A DNA stretch of 58,553 nucleotides, from contig JAFLUX010000008.1 in the NCBI GenBank assembly GCA_022508605.1, positions 1 through 58,553 on the forward strand. The letters run 5' to 3'. The DNA comes from Bacteroidales bacterium. Its GTDB lineage: Bacteria > Bacteroidota > Bacteroidia > Bacteroidales > UBA932. Within the stretch, counting starts at the first letter, position 1. Each line of letters opens with the position of its first letter. Below, in pieces: positions 51,798 to 58,553 of the stretch. The translations under genes and the position numbers were made by a program. Below the pieces are notes generated by a model. That model saw nothing but the letters and a program-made list of their open reading frames with translations, was not told where the DNA came from and did not search any database.

Positions 51798-52709
51798 ATG
51801 GACTCGTCCAACAATATCATACAAGCCAGACCTTTTGTCAAATGGGTCGGAGGGAAGACACAGTTGCTGGAGGAAGTGAGAAAATCGCTTCCTCACGATA
51901 TTGCGACGCGTGAACATCTCACATATGTCGAACCGTTTGTCGGCGGCGGGGCTGTAATGTTCTGGATTCTTCAGGCATATCCCAATATCGAACATGCCGT
52001 CATCAATGATATCAACCAGGAACTTATCTGCACCTATCGCGTCATAAAGGAAAACGTCGAACGCTTGATAGCAGCGCTCACAAAAATCCAAAACGATTAC
52101 TTGCCGCTTAATGCGGAGGAGCGGAAAGCATACTACATGGCAAAGCGGGCGAGGTTCAATTCCGGGCAGGCGGACAGCATCGAGACCGCGGCATTGTTCA
52201 TCTTTCTGAACCGGACCTGCTTCAACGGTCTGTACAGAGTCAATTCAAAAGGTGAGTTCAATGTCCCTCACGGCAGATATGCCAATCCCCGCATATGCGA
52301 CACAGAGAATCTGCATGCCTGCTCGGCAGTGCTCCGGAAAGTGGAGATTCTTTGCGGCGACTTCGCTCAAACGGGACGCTTTGCCGGCCCGGACACCATT
52401 TATTATTTCGACCCGCCTTACAAACCCATTACCGGGACATCCTCATTCACCTCCTACTCTAAAGGCGGTTTTGATGATGCCGAACAGATACGCCTGCGCG
52501 ACTTTTGCAATCAGATCAGTCGCGAAAAGTCTCTTTTCGTCGCCAGCAATTCCGATCCGAAAGATGTAAATCCGGAAGAGAATTTCTTCGATACCATTTA
52601 TAATCATTTCATCATCAAGAGAGTCTCCGCGGCGAGAATGATCAATTCGGATGCTTCCGGGCGGGGGGACGTTTCGGAGCTGATGATTTCCAACGTTACA
52701 AACGCATAG
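51798..52709 (+). CDS. Dam-family DNA adenine methyltransferase (DpnM-like)
   Basis: 303 aa. FVKWVGGKTQLLEEV and EPFVGGGAVMFWIL (SAM binding), then DTIYYFDPPYKPITGTSSFTSY with DPPY near residue 200 (catalytic). This is the D12 class of GATC N6-adenine methylases, the DpnM part of a DpnII system. It protects double-stranded DNA from the neighbouring nuclease. The cognate nuclease gene starts 2 nt after its stop. Recognition of GATC is inferred from the family, not shown here. Confidence 0.93.
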   Translation: MDSSNNIIQARPFVKWVGGKTQLLEEVRKSLPHDIATREHLTYVEPFVGGGAVMFWILQAYPNIEHAVINDINQELICTYRVIKENVERLIAALTKIQNDYLPLNAEERKAYYMAKRARFNSGQADSIETAALFIFLNRTCFNGLYRVNSKGEFNVPHGRYANPRICDTENLHACSAVLRKVEILCGDFAQTGRFAGPDTIYYFDPPYKPITGTSSFTSYSKGGFDDAEQIRLRDFCNQISREKSLFVASNSDPKDVNPEENFFDTIYNHFIIKRVSAARMINSDASGRGDVSELMISNVTNA

Positions 52710-52711
52710 AT

Positions 52712-53566
52712 ATGAGAGATTTCCAGACATGGCTGGCAGGATTCAGACCGGCCATCGCCGGCTACAGGTACTATACCGACTTAGAGAAAGTCTACAACAA
52801 TGTCGCGGCCATAAAGGTAGAACTTAACATACTTAATTCGTTGATAGGAAGCGAGCATATCGAGCAAGACTTCATAAAGCTGTATCAAAGGTACCCGGAA
52901 ATCCTCAAATGCATTCCAGTCCTGCTCGCCAAGCGCGAGGTAGAGATTCTTACCAAAGATTTTGACGGAGACCATGTTTACAATTTCCGCAAGGCCAACT
53001 ACCCCATAGAGCATTATGTGGTCTTCATGCGCGAAACGGGTTTGTTCGGCCTGATGCAGGATAAGCATGTCAACAACCTGATTGATTATGTCACTGGCGT
53101 TGAAACCGGATTGGATTCCAATGCCCGTAAGAACAGGGGAGGCCACGTCATGGAAGATTTGGTAGAAAGTTACCTTGTCAAGGCCGGATTAGAAAGGGAC
53201 AAGACCTACTTCAAGGAAATGTATATCCACGAAATTCAGGACAGATGGGCGATAGACCTCTCCAGCATCTCCAATGAAGGCGGAACAGAAAAACGCTTCG
53301 ATTTTGTCATCAAGCGTCCGAATATGGTCTACGGCATAGAAACCAACTTCTACGCCAGCGGAGGATCCAAGTTGAATGAGACTGCCCGCAGTTACAAGAC
53401 CCTTGCCCTGGAAACAAAAGGGCTCAAAGACTTCAAGTTCGTATGGATTACTGACGGTCAGGGATGGAATTCTGCCCGAAACAATCTGAAAGAGACCTTC
53501 GACGTGCTGGACAACCTCTACAATATCGTGGATTTGGACAATGGCATCATCGACTGCTTACTATAA
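52712..53566 (+). CDS. DpnII-family type II restriction endonuclease
   Basis: 284 aa. The middle part (IPVLLAKREVEIL, RKNRGGHVMEDLVESYL) and the catalytic region KRFDFVIKRPNMVYGIETNFYASGGSKLNETARSYK (D...ETN, then GGSKLNE) are typical of the DpnII/MboI family (PD-(D/E)xK fold). It cuts unmethylated GATC. It lies between the two methylase genes, overlapping the second by 26 nt. In the S. pneumoniae system the order is M, A, R; here it is M, R, A. Confidence 0.93.
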   Translation: MRDFQTWLAGFRPAIAGYRYYTDLEKVYNNVAAIKVELNILNSLIGSEHIEQDFIKLYQRYPEILKCIPVLLAKREVEILTKDFDGDHVYNFRKANYPIEHYVVFMRETGLFGLMQDKHVNNLIDYVTGVETGLDSNARKNRGGHVMEDLVESYLVKAGLERDKTYFKEMYIHEIQDRWAIDLSSISNEGGTEKRFDFVIKRPNMVYGIETNFYASGGSKLNETARSYKTLALETKGLKDFKFVWITDGQGWNSARNNLKETFDVLDNLYNIVDLDNGIIDCLL

Positions 53567-54428
53567 ATCCGCAGACAGAGATTTCACTCTGCTTAAAGGC
53601 GACTGCGTCGAACTCCTCGATTCATTTGACTTCGAGTTCGATATGATTTTTGCAGATCCTCCTTACCACCTTTCAAACGGGGGGATTAGCATCCACAGCG
53701 GCAGGATGGTCTCGGTGAACAAAGGCGAGTGGGATAAATCCAAGGGGTTCGAAGAGGACTACCGGTTCGACAAGAAGTGGTTACAGGCCTGCCGCAAGCA
53801 CCTGCGAAAAGACGGGACAATTTGGGTGAGCGGGACTTATCACAACATTTTTTCAGTGGCCCGCTGCCTGTCGGAATTGGATTTCAAGATTCTCAATTGC
53901 ATCACGTGGGTGAAAACAAATCCCCCGCCGAATCTTTCCTGCAGGTATTTCACCTATTCCGCAGAATACATCCTATGGGCCCGTAAAGAACAACGGACAG
54001 CCCATTTCTACAACTATGGACTGATGAAAGAAATCAATGGCGGCACTCAGATGCGCGATGTCTGGACACTGCCGGCCATAGCCCCGTGGGAAAAATCCTG
54101 CGGAAAACATCCGACACAGAAGCCTCTCTGCGTCCTGTCCAGAATCATACAGGCCTCGACAAAACCCAACGCATGGATTCTCGACCCTTTTGCAGGGAGC
54201 AGTACAACCGGAATAGCCTCTACGCTTTTGGGCCGCCGCTTTCTTGGCATCGAGCAAGAATCGGCCTTCCTTGAAATAAGTAAGGCCCGCCGGAAAGAAC
54301 TCGACAGCTACGAACGCCGCAAAGAATTGCTTGAGAAATTGGAAAAACAGGCAAAACTTTTCCAGGATAGTGACACTCGCGTCCTAAAGGAACCGGACGT
54401 GCACATCGAAAGAGATTTACCGTTATGA
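53541..54428 (+). CDS. DpnA-like N6-adenine methyltransferase
   Basis: 295 aa. Class-beta N4/N6 methylase: catalytic MIFADPPYHLSNGG near residue 35 and the SAM-binding motif LDPFAGSSTTGIASTLLGRRFLGIE near residue 215. In DpnII systems the DpnA enzyme also methylates single-stranded GATC DNA, protecting incoming DNA during natural transformation. The start ATG 53541 overlaps the nuclease gene by 26 nt, and the stop overlaps the antiporter start (ATGA). Confidence 0.92.
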   Translation: MASSTAYYKSADRDFTLLKGDCVELLDSFDFEFDMIFADPPYHLSNGGISIHSGRMVSVNKGEWDKSKGFEEDYRFDKKWLQACRKHLRKDGTIWVSGTYHNIFSVARCLSELDFKILNCITWVKTNPPPNLSCRYFTYSAEYILWARKEQRTAHFYNYGLMKEINGGTQMRDVWTLPAIAPWEKSCGKHPTQKPLCVLSRIIQASTKPNAWILDPFAGSSTTGIASTLLGRRFLGIEQESAFLEISKARRKELDSYERRKELLEKLEKQAKLFQDSDTRVLKEPDVHIERDLPL

Positions 54429-56017
54429 TGACCCATTTTCTTCTTTTGATTGTGGTGGTAATCATCACCTGTATTTGGCTTAACAACGTGTCTTCCCGCA
54501 TCGGAGTGCCGACACTGCTGGCCTTCATCGTACTGGGTATGATTTACGGCAACGTGGGCGCCATCCCGCTATACCTGGACGACCATGTATTCGCCAAGGA
54601 ACTCTGCTGCGTAGCGCTCATTTTCATCATGTTCTACGGCGGCTTCGGCACGCGTTGGGAGGCCGTGAAGCCGGTAGTGCGCGAGTCCGTGCTGCTGGCG
54701 TCGGCAGGAGTCGTCATGACGGCCGGCCTGACGGGACTTTTCTGCCGATTCGCCTTGCACTGGGACTGGGCGGAAAGTTTTCTACTGGGAGCTGTGGTAT
54801 CTTCGACGGACGCAGCCTCCGTATTCTCCATACTGCGCTCCAAAAAACTGGGCCTGAAGAACAATACCGCACCCATGCTGGAAATGGAAAGCGGCAGCAA
54901 CGACCCTTGCGCCTACATGCTCACGGCCATTATGATATCCTTAGCCGGCGGGAGTGCCTCCACAGCTTCCATCGCATGGATGCTCGTCGCCCAGATTACC
55001 ATAGGAGCGCTATGCGGCTGGGGCATCGCCCGGCTCGCAATCCTTGCGCTCCGGAGAGCCCGCCTCCTCACCGAGGGTTTCGATACGCTGCTGGTCTTCG
55101 CCGTGGCCATTGCAGCCTATGCCGTACCGGACCTGCTCGGAGGGAATGGCTACCTCAGCGCCTATATCGTGGGAATGCTGCTCGGAAATGAGGACTTCCG
55201 CGGCAAAAAATCCCTGGTGGGCTTCTTCGATGGCGTCACAGGGCTGGCCCAGGTACTAATCTTCTTCGTACTCGGTCTTCTTGCCCGGCCGGCAGACTTG
55301 CAGCGGGCCATACTTCCGGCCCTCGCCATATCCGCCTTTCTGCTTCTTGTCGCACGTCCTGCGGCGGTATTCGCCATCCTCACGCCTTTCGGCAAATACC
55401 CCGCGAACCAGCAGTCGCTCATCTCTTTCGGCGGTCTCCGCGGCGCAGCATCCATCGTATTCGCCATCATGGCAATAGCCGGGACAGGCGGCCTGCAGGT
55501 GGACATTTTCAGCATCGTATTCTGCATTGTGCTAATCTCCATTTCATTGCAAGGGTCGCTCATCCCATGTGTGGCGCGAAAGCTGAAGATGACCGACGCC
55601 GATGCCAACGTACTTAGAACCTTCAACGACTATTCCGAGGGAACGGAGATGCAGTTCGGACACATCGACATAGCTCCGGAGAGTTCATGGGAAGGCAAGT
55701 CCGTGATGGAACTCGGCCTGCCGAAAACGCTGCTGCTTGCGCTGGTTCTGCGCGGCGGGGAGCGGCTGGTTCCCCACGGCGACACCGTACTGCATGCCGG
55801 GGACCGCGTAATTCTGGTAACCAAGACCTATGCGGACACGGAATCCTTTCTTTTGGAAAAAAGCGTAAAGAAAAGCCGTGCCGGCAGACCGGTGAGTGAA
55901 TTGGCGTCCGAAGGCCTCGTGCTGCTGGTACGCCGCGGGGACGAAGACATCATCCCCTCCGGCGACACTCTCCTCCAAGAGGGCGACAGGTTAGTGGTGC
56001 TAAAAGCGAAAAAATAG
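54425..56017 (+). CDS. Potassium/proton antiporter with two TrkA-C domains
   Basis: 530 aa, about twelve membrane segments from residue 1 to about 390, in the CPA1/NhaP2 style: LGMIYGNVGAIPLYLDD, FMLF-type FYGGFGTRW, SSTDAASVFSILR (the ion-binding ST-DAA) and EMESGSNDPCAYMLT (the ND pair). The C-terminal half has two TrkA-C/RCK-C repeats (FGHIDIAPESSWEGKSVMELG and RPVSELASEGLVLLVRRGDED). It exchanges K+ or Na+ for protons in pH or osmotic balance. It shares a start/stop overlap with the DpnA-like gene, though it has no clear functional tie. Confidence 0.9.
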   Translation: MMTHFLLLIVVVIITCIWLNNVSSRIGVPTLLAFIVLGMIYGNVGAIPLYLDDHVFAKELCCVALIFIMFYGGFGTRWEAVKPVVRESVLLASAGVVMTAGLTGLFCRFALHWDWAESFLLGAVVSSTDAASVFSILRSKKLGLKNNTAPMLEMESGSNDPCAYMLTAIMISLAGGSASTASIAWMLVAQITIGALCGWGIARLAILALRRARLLTEGFDTLLVFAVAIAAYAVPDLLGGNGYLSAYIVGMLLGNEDFRGKKSLVGFFDGVTGLAQVLIFFVLGLLARPADLQRAILPALAISAFLLLVARPAAVFAILTPFGKYPANQQSLISFGGLRGAASIVFAIMAIAGTGGLQVDIFSIVFCIVLISISLQGSLIPCVARKLKMTDADANVLRTFNDYSEGTEMQFGHIDIAPESSWEGKSVMELGLPKTLLLALVLRGGERLVPHGDTVLHAGDRVILVTKTYADTESFLLEKSVKKSRAGRPVSELASEGLVLLVRRGDEDIIPSGDTLLQEGDRLVVLKAKK

Positions 56018-56029
56018 CGCTCCGGCGCT
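56007..56029 (-). terminator. Weak intrinsic terminator after the Fic gene
   Basis: On the minus strand AGCGC-CGGA-GCGCT (56016-56029) is followed by ATTTTTT. It would end the Fic message 33 nt past its stop. The stem is only 5 bp; it overlaps the last codon of the antiporter. Confidence 0.4.
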
Positions 56030-56061
56030 GCCTGCCTCTGCCTGATTGATATTTCTTGCAG

Positions 56062-57096
56062 CTAAAAATAATTTGTTGTCGCAAATTCGTATTGCTCGAT
56101 AAATATCTGCTTGAAAGCCGCGATATTGTTCTGTTCATAGAACAGAAGCATAGCCTTTTTGTAGTCCACCGAATCGACAGTGCGGAACGACAGCGGGCAG
56201 TAACCCCAAGCCATCAATATTGCGTTGCCCGTTATCCGGGCCGTGCGTTTATTGCCGTCAGCAAAGGGTTGAATATAAGATAACAGCACCAGTGCAAGCA
56301 GAGCCTTCTCAAATATGTTCTCCTTGCCGTTTATAAGTAAACAACTGTCTTCAAGTGCCTCCCTGATTTGAAACTCGTTGTCAAGCGGGCGATAATTGGT
56401 GCCGGTTATGCCCACACGCCGGGTACGGATGCCGCCGCCGATGCCCAACTCTTTGGTAAGTATTGAGTGTATATCCTCGATGCGCCGTACGCTTATCTCT
56501 TTCATGTAGTTCGGATTGTCGAGAACAAAGTCAAGTGCGTCCTTGTGATTGAGCAGCATCACGGCCTCGTCCTTGGTCTTGCCTGCAGCTGTCTGCTTTT
56601 CGCGCAACAAGCGTTCGGTTTCGAGTAAAGAATATGTGTTACCTTCGATTTGCGACGATTTCCACGACAAATCAACCCCCAAGCGCTCCATCTCCTTGCG
56701 ATACTCCACATCCGAGAGGGTTTGCATATTTGCCAAAAATGCCTGATGAGCCACATTCAGCCGTTGTAATTCATCATCGGTAAACAAAGCGACCTGAGGC
56801 AGTATGTTGCATACAAGGTCGAAGTTGAACGACTCTTGCACCGTGCGCTCATCTATATCTTTGAGGAAGTACGTGTCGATATCGAGCGGCATCATCAACT
56901 GCGCCTGAGCCGAAAGAGAGTAGCGTGTAGCCTTGCCTTTGCCCTCGATGACAATATCACCGCGCCGCACGGCATCGGCAATCATTCGTTTGAGAGTTCT
57001 TTCGTTCGGCGCATCGTTCAATGCGGCAGCAATTTCAACCCTGCTCGATGAAGGATTGTAATGCAAAAATTGCAATATCTCTACCAGCGTAGTCAT
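56062..57096 (-). CDS. Fic-family protein with N-terminal winged helix
   Basis: 344 aa from MTTLVEILQFLHYNPSSSRVEIAAALN. N-terminal winged-helix part, then SSQIEGNTYSLLETE, the (S/T)xxxE(G/N) inhibitory motif, and the Fic core with IQPFADGNKRTARI at about residue 285, where the canonical motif is HPFxxGNGRxxR. The catalytic His is replaced by Gln, so AMP transfer may be weak or lost. ATG 57096 is used because the longer frame begins with TTG inside the operator array. The wHTH suggests it regulates itself through the half-sites at 57109-57198. Confidence 0.88.
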   Translation of the reverse strand: MTTLVEILQFLHYNPSSSRVEIAAALNDAPNERTLKRMIADAVRRGDIVIEGKGKATRYSLSAQAQLMMPLDIDTYFLKDIDERTVQESFNFDLVCNILPQVALFTDDELQRLNVAHQAFLANMQTLSDVEYRKEMERLGVDLSWKSSQIEGNTYSLLETERLLREKQTAAGKTKDEAVMLLNHKDALDFVLDNPNYMKEISVRRIEDIHSILTKELGIGGGIRTRRVGITGTNYRPLDNEFQIREALEDSCLLINGKENIFEKALLALVLLSYIQPFADGNKRTARITGNAILMAWGYCPLSFRTVDSVDYKKAMLLFYEQNNIAAFKQIFIEQYEFATTNYF

Positions 57097-57108
57097 ATCC
57101 TGAATATT

Positions 57109-57198
57109 TATTCGGGACAAATATGGCTATTTTATTTCAAAATACGGGACAACGGATGCGCCATTTGTCCCGTTTTAACGAAAACTATGTCCCGAATA
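57109..57198. promoter_or_regulatory. Array of four CGGGACA half-sites upstream of Fic gene
   Basis: Two nested inverted repeats: TATTCGGGACA (57109-57119) with TGTCCCGAATA (57188-57198), exact over 11 bp, and inside them CGGGACAA (57145-57152) with TTGTCCCG (57165-57172), exact over 8 bp. Neighbouring half-sites stand about 32, 23 and 22 bp apart, close to two or three helical turns. They lie just upstream of the Fic start and look like an autoregulatory operator. Confidence 0.7.
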
Positions 57199-57225
57199 GT
57201 TAGGCGAAAATAATGTAACCGCCGC

Positions 57226-57456
57226 TCAAGACCTCCGATACTCCCGTATCACCTCGTCTGCGACATAAAGATCGCTCATCAGATAAAGACAGCTGCGCTC
57301 GTCATGGAGACGGCGGCAGGTATCGCTCGCATAGAAGATATCCAGCGCTTTCTTATTAGACACCTGCAGTTTCTCGGCAACGGCCACGACAATACAGCCA
57401 ATCTGCTGCCACAGGAGAATATCCCGCACAGCCTTTTTCTTTTCCGCCTCACTCAT
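57226..57456 (-). CDS. Small DUF3791-like protein (downstream copy)
   Basis: 76 aa. MSEAEKKKAVRDILLWQQIGCIVVAVAEKLQVSNKKALDIFYASDTCRRLHDERSCLYLMSDLYVADEVIREYRR. It resembles the short DUF3791-type proteins that often flank DUF3990 genes: a helix with VAVAEKL, then FYASDTCRRLHD and SDLYVADEVI. ATG 57456 overlaps the DUF3990 stop as ATGA. Likely an accessory or antitoxin-type subunit. Family assignment is from memory and could be wrong in detail. Confidence 0.7.
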   Translation of the reverse strand: MSEAEKKKAVRDILLWQQIGCIVVAVAEKLQVSNKKALDIFYASDTCRRLHDERSCLYLMSDLYVADEVIREYRRS

Positions 57457-57938
57457 AACGCCATGCTTTCGATAAATTTCAAATATTTGTCGGCGACAGC
57501 CTGATTGAGTATACAAATCTGGTGATTCGGCCGATGCTCGGACAAGCGTTTGAGCGCCGTAGACTTTTCCATATTGCCGAACATGTAGAGCCGTATGGTA
57601 TCAATGACCCGATCGTTGGCGATGCCGCCTTCGATAATGTCGAACCCCTCCCACGGTCTCTCGCCGGAGCGACTTCCCACAATAAAGTCCATCCATTCCT
57701 CATCGTATGCAGGGAAGAAACGATAGCGGGCCCCGTTGATTGCCGCCCCCTTGTCAAACTCATACACATTCAGGACCGGGACACTGTGCCCTCGGTTAAA
57801 AGCCACCTGTCTTGCCCACTCCTCTGCGTGCTCCCTGATAAGAGTAGTGTAAAACCCTTTCCCGAAATCGAGATTGTCTCTGCCGATACGACAGTCCGGG
57901 TGCTCAATGATGCTGGATCCGCCGTGATATAATCTCAT
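57453..57938 (-). CDS. DUF3990 protein, ADP-ribosyltransferase-like fold
   Basis: 161 aa. MRLYHGGSSIIEHPDCRIGRDNLDFGKGFYTTLIREHAEEWARQ gives the DUF3990 start: YHGG, the DFGKGFYTT strand, then a helix. The same pattern occurs in ADP-ribosyltransferase-like and RES-like enzymes that bind NAD. The C-terminal part has HRPNHQICILNQAVADKYLKF. Both ends overlap the flanking small genes (ATGA at 57935 and at 57453), so the three are made together. It is the likely toxin or enzyme of the module; the target is unknown. Confidence 0.78.
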   Translation of the reverse strand: MRLYHGGSSIIEHPDCRIGRDNLDFGKGFYTTLIREHAEEWARQVAFNRGHSVPVLNVYEFDKGAAINGARYRFFPAYDEEWMDFIVGSRSGERPWEGFDIIEGGIANDRVIDTIRLYMFGNMEKSTALKRLSEHRPNHQICILNQAVADKYLKFIESMAL

Positions 57939-58174
57939 TTTTCCGTCTCCCATCTGTTTAATGATTCTATCAGGCTGGTCGTCAGATTCTCGCGGCTCTC
58001 CGTATGGAGCGTGCTATAAAAGGGCATCAGATACTGCTCAATCATCCCAACGGCATCCATACGCCTGTAAACCTCTGCGTAATCGACACCGAGACGATTG
58101 GCAACATCCTCCACACAAGAGGCCACAAATCCCATAAGGATTTGTTCTTTCGACAACTGACGCAATTCTACCAT
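57935..58174 (-). CDS. Small DUF3791-like protein (upstream copy)
   Basis: 79 aa from MVELRQLSKEQILMGFVASCVEDVANRLGVDYAEVYRRMDAVGMIEQYLMPFYSTLHTESRENLTTSLIESLNRWE. FVASCVEDVANRLGVDYAEVYRR with YLMPFYSTLHT is a good DUF3791 fit. A GGAGG sequence lies 6 nt upstream of ATG 58174; ATG 58180 is an alternative. First gene of the three-gene operon, with a -7 box at 58204. Its partner 57226 has a different sequence, so the two may play distinct roles. Confidence 0.78.
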   Translation of the reverse strand: MVELRQLSKEQILMGFVASCVEDVANRLGVDYAEVYRRMDAVGMIEQYLMPFYSTLHTESRENLTTSLIESLNRWETEK

Positions 58175-58203
58175 ATTCATCCTCCGGCGTAAAATCGCCA
58201 CAA

Positions 58204-58235
58204 CAAAGTTAATTATTCTATTTTTTTAGAAAAAA
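58204..58235 (-). promoter_or_regulatory. Candidate promoter of the DUF3791-DUF3990 operon
   Basis: TAACTTTG (58204-58211 on the minus strand, exact TAnnTTTG) with TTTT at 58232-58235 after a 20-nt spacer. It gives a leader of about 20-30 nt before ATG 58174. Surrounding DNA is very AT-rich. Confidence 0.6.
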
Positions 58236-58248
58236 TTTTTAATGTTGG

Positions 58249-58553
58249 TTATTTGATAAACAAATCGTCGAGCAGAACCTCGCTCTGGATATTCCCGCTA
58301 TACATATTCCGTTTTAAGCCGTATGTCGTAACGAAAGTCTGATGCAGTGCTTTGCGAGTCTTTGTCGCAGAACGAAAACTCTCGGTACGATTGCGCAGAT
58401 GCTCATCGTACTGCTTCGTGATTTCAAATTCGCCTTGCGAAAATTTCATCTCGCACAGGTTTATTGTTTGGTCGCGGCGATCAATCAGCAGGTCAATTTG
58501 ACCGCCTTCGCCTTTCCACGCACAAACATCGCTCTGGACACCCGTTATACCCA
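58249..58553 (-). CDS. AAA-ATPase family protein, C-terminal part (cut by window end)
   Basis: The last about 101 codons of a gene that runs past the right edge. The visible part reads GITGVQSDVCAWKGEGGQIDLLIDRRD, then TINLCEMKFSQGEFEITKQY, so it has GGQIDLLID followed by CEMKFS, the D...ExK pattern of a PD-(D/E)xK nuclease fold. In Bacteroidales this sequence is the C-terminal domain of an ATP-binding protein with an N-terminal AAA domain. The ATPase part is not visible, so the AAA call rests on recollection of the family. Confidence 0.7.
   Translation of the reverse strand, partial: GITGVQSDVCAWKGEGGQIDLLIDRRDQTINLCEMKFSQGEFEITKQYDEHLRNRTESFRSATKTRKALHQTFVTTYGLKRNMYSGNIQSEVLLDDLFIK

Noticed and set aside
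1..58553. CRISPR arrays, tRNA or rRNA genes, complete insertion sequences
   Set aside because: No regularly spaced direct repeats, no cloverleaf-like or rRNA-like sequence and no transposase gene were recognised. The only recombinase-like gene is the altered one at 34994.

Overview
The window is Bacteroidales chromosomal DNA. Three things point there: Mfa/FimA-type fimbrillin lipoproteins, start regions that mostly lack Shine-Dalgarno sequences but carry TAnnTTTG-type -7 boxes, and Bacteroidota-only families (DUF5723, DUF5683-like, TupA-like ATP-grasp, DUF3791/DUF3990). The composition of the core would suit a Rikenellaceae/Alistipes-like genome, but no marker gene is present, so the genus is a guess. 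The two ends (about 1-2750 and 56050-58553) look more AT-rich than the core and read as accessory DNA.

Layout. (1) 1-2800: small accessory genes: a CoiA-like zinc-ribbon/nuclease protein, an exported WQVQ-repeat protein and a decayed exported protein, closed by a strong bidirectional terminator. (2) 2830-7225: a DUF362 lipoprotein, divergent from a two-gene unit made of a large lipoprotein and a DUF5723 barrel protein. (3) 7229-36409, minus strand: a long surface-polysaccharide locus. It starts with a protein that joins a catalytically degraded tyrosine-recombinase fold to a NusG/UpxY-like antiterminator. Wza, Wzc (BY-kinase), Wzm and Wzt follow, then a run of glycosyltransferases (GT2, GT4, GT32 and four GT8-like paralogues), an acyltransferase, a pyruvyltransferase, an EpsG-type polymerase, a PglC-type initiating transferase, a PglD-type acetyltransferase and a BNR-type lipoprotein. 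Two outer-membrane-type genes (16305-19079) with their own -7 box interrupt the run. No flippase and no nucleotide-sugar synthesis genes are present. (4) 36558-51640, minus strand: an Mfa-like fimbrial operon (major subunit, anchor, five or more accessory fimbrillins), ending in a small secreted protein and two polysaccharide-type transferases, driven by a near-consensus promoter at 51671-51702. (5) 51798-56017, plus strand: a DpnII-type restriction-modification operon in the order M-R-A, probably started from a leaderless promoter and translationally coupled to a cation/proton antiporter. (6) 56062-58553, minus strand: a Fic protein with an array of inverted operator-like half-sites, a tightly coupled DUF3791-DUF3990-DUF3791 operon that looks like an ADP-ribosyltransferase toxin module, and the 3' end of an AAA-ATPase/nuclease gene.

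How it fits together. The antiterminator fusion is placed to control read-through of the capsule operon from a leader of about 130 nt that holds a perfect 15-nt palindrome and a small hairpin. Export would use the ABC pair Wzm/Wzt with Wza, while Wzc and EpsG are parts of the other, Wzy-dependent route. Capsule, fimbriae and the right-hand defence-type genes together form one surface-variation and defence region. The strongest candidates for something undescribed are the recombinase-NusG fusion with its leader and the DUF3791/DUF3990/DUF3791 module.
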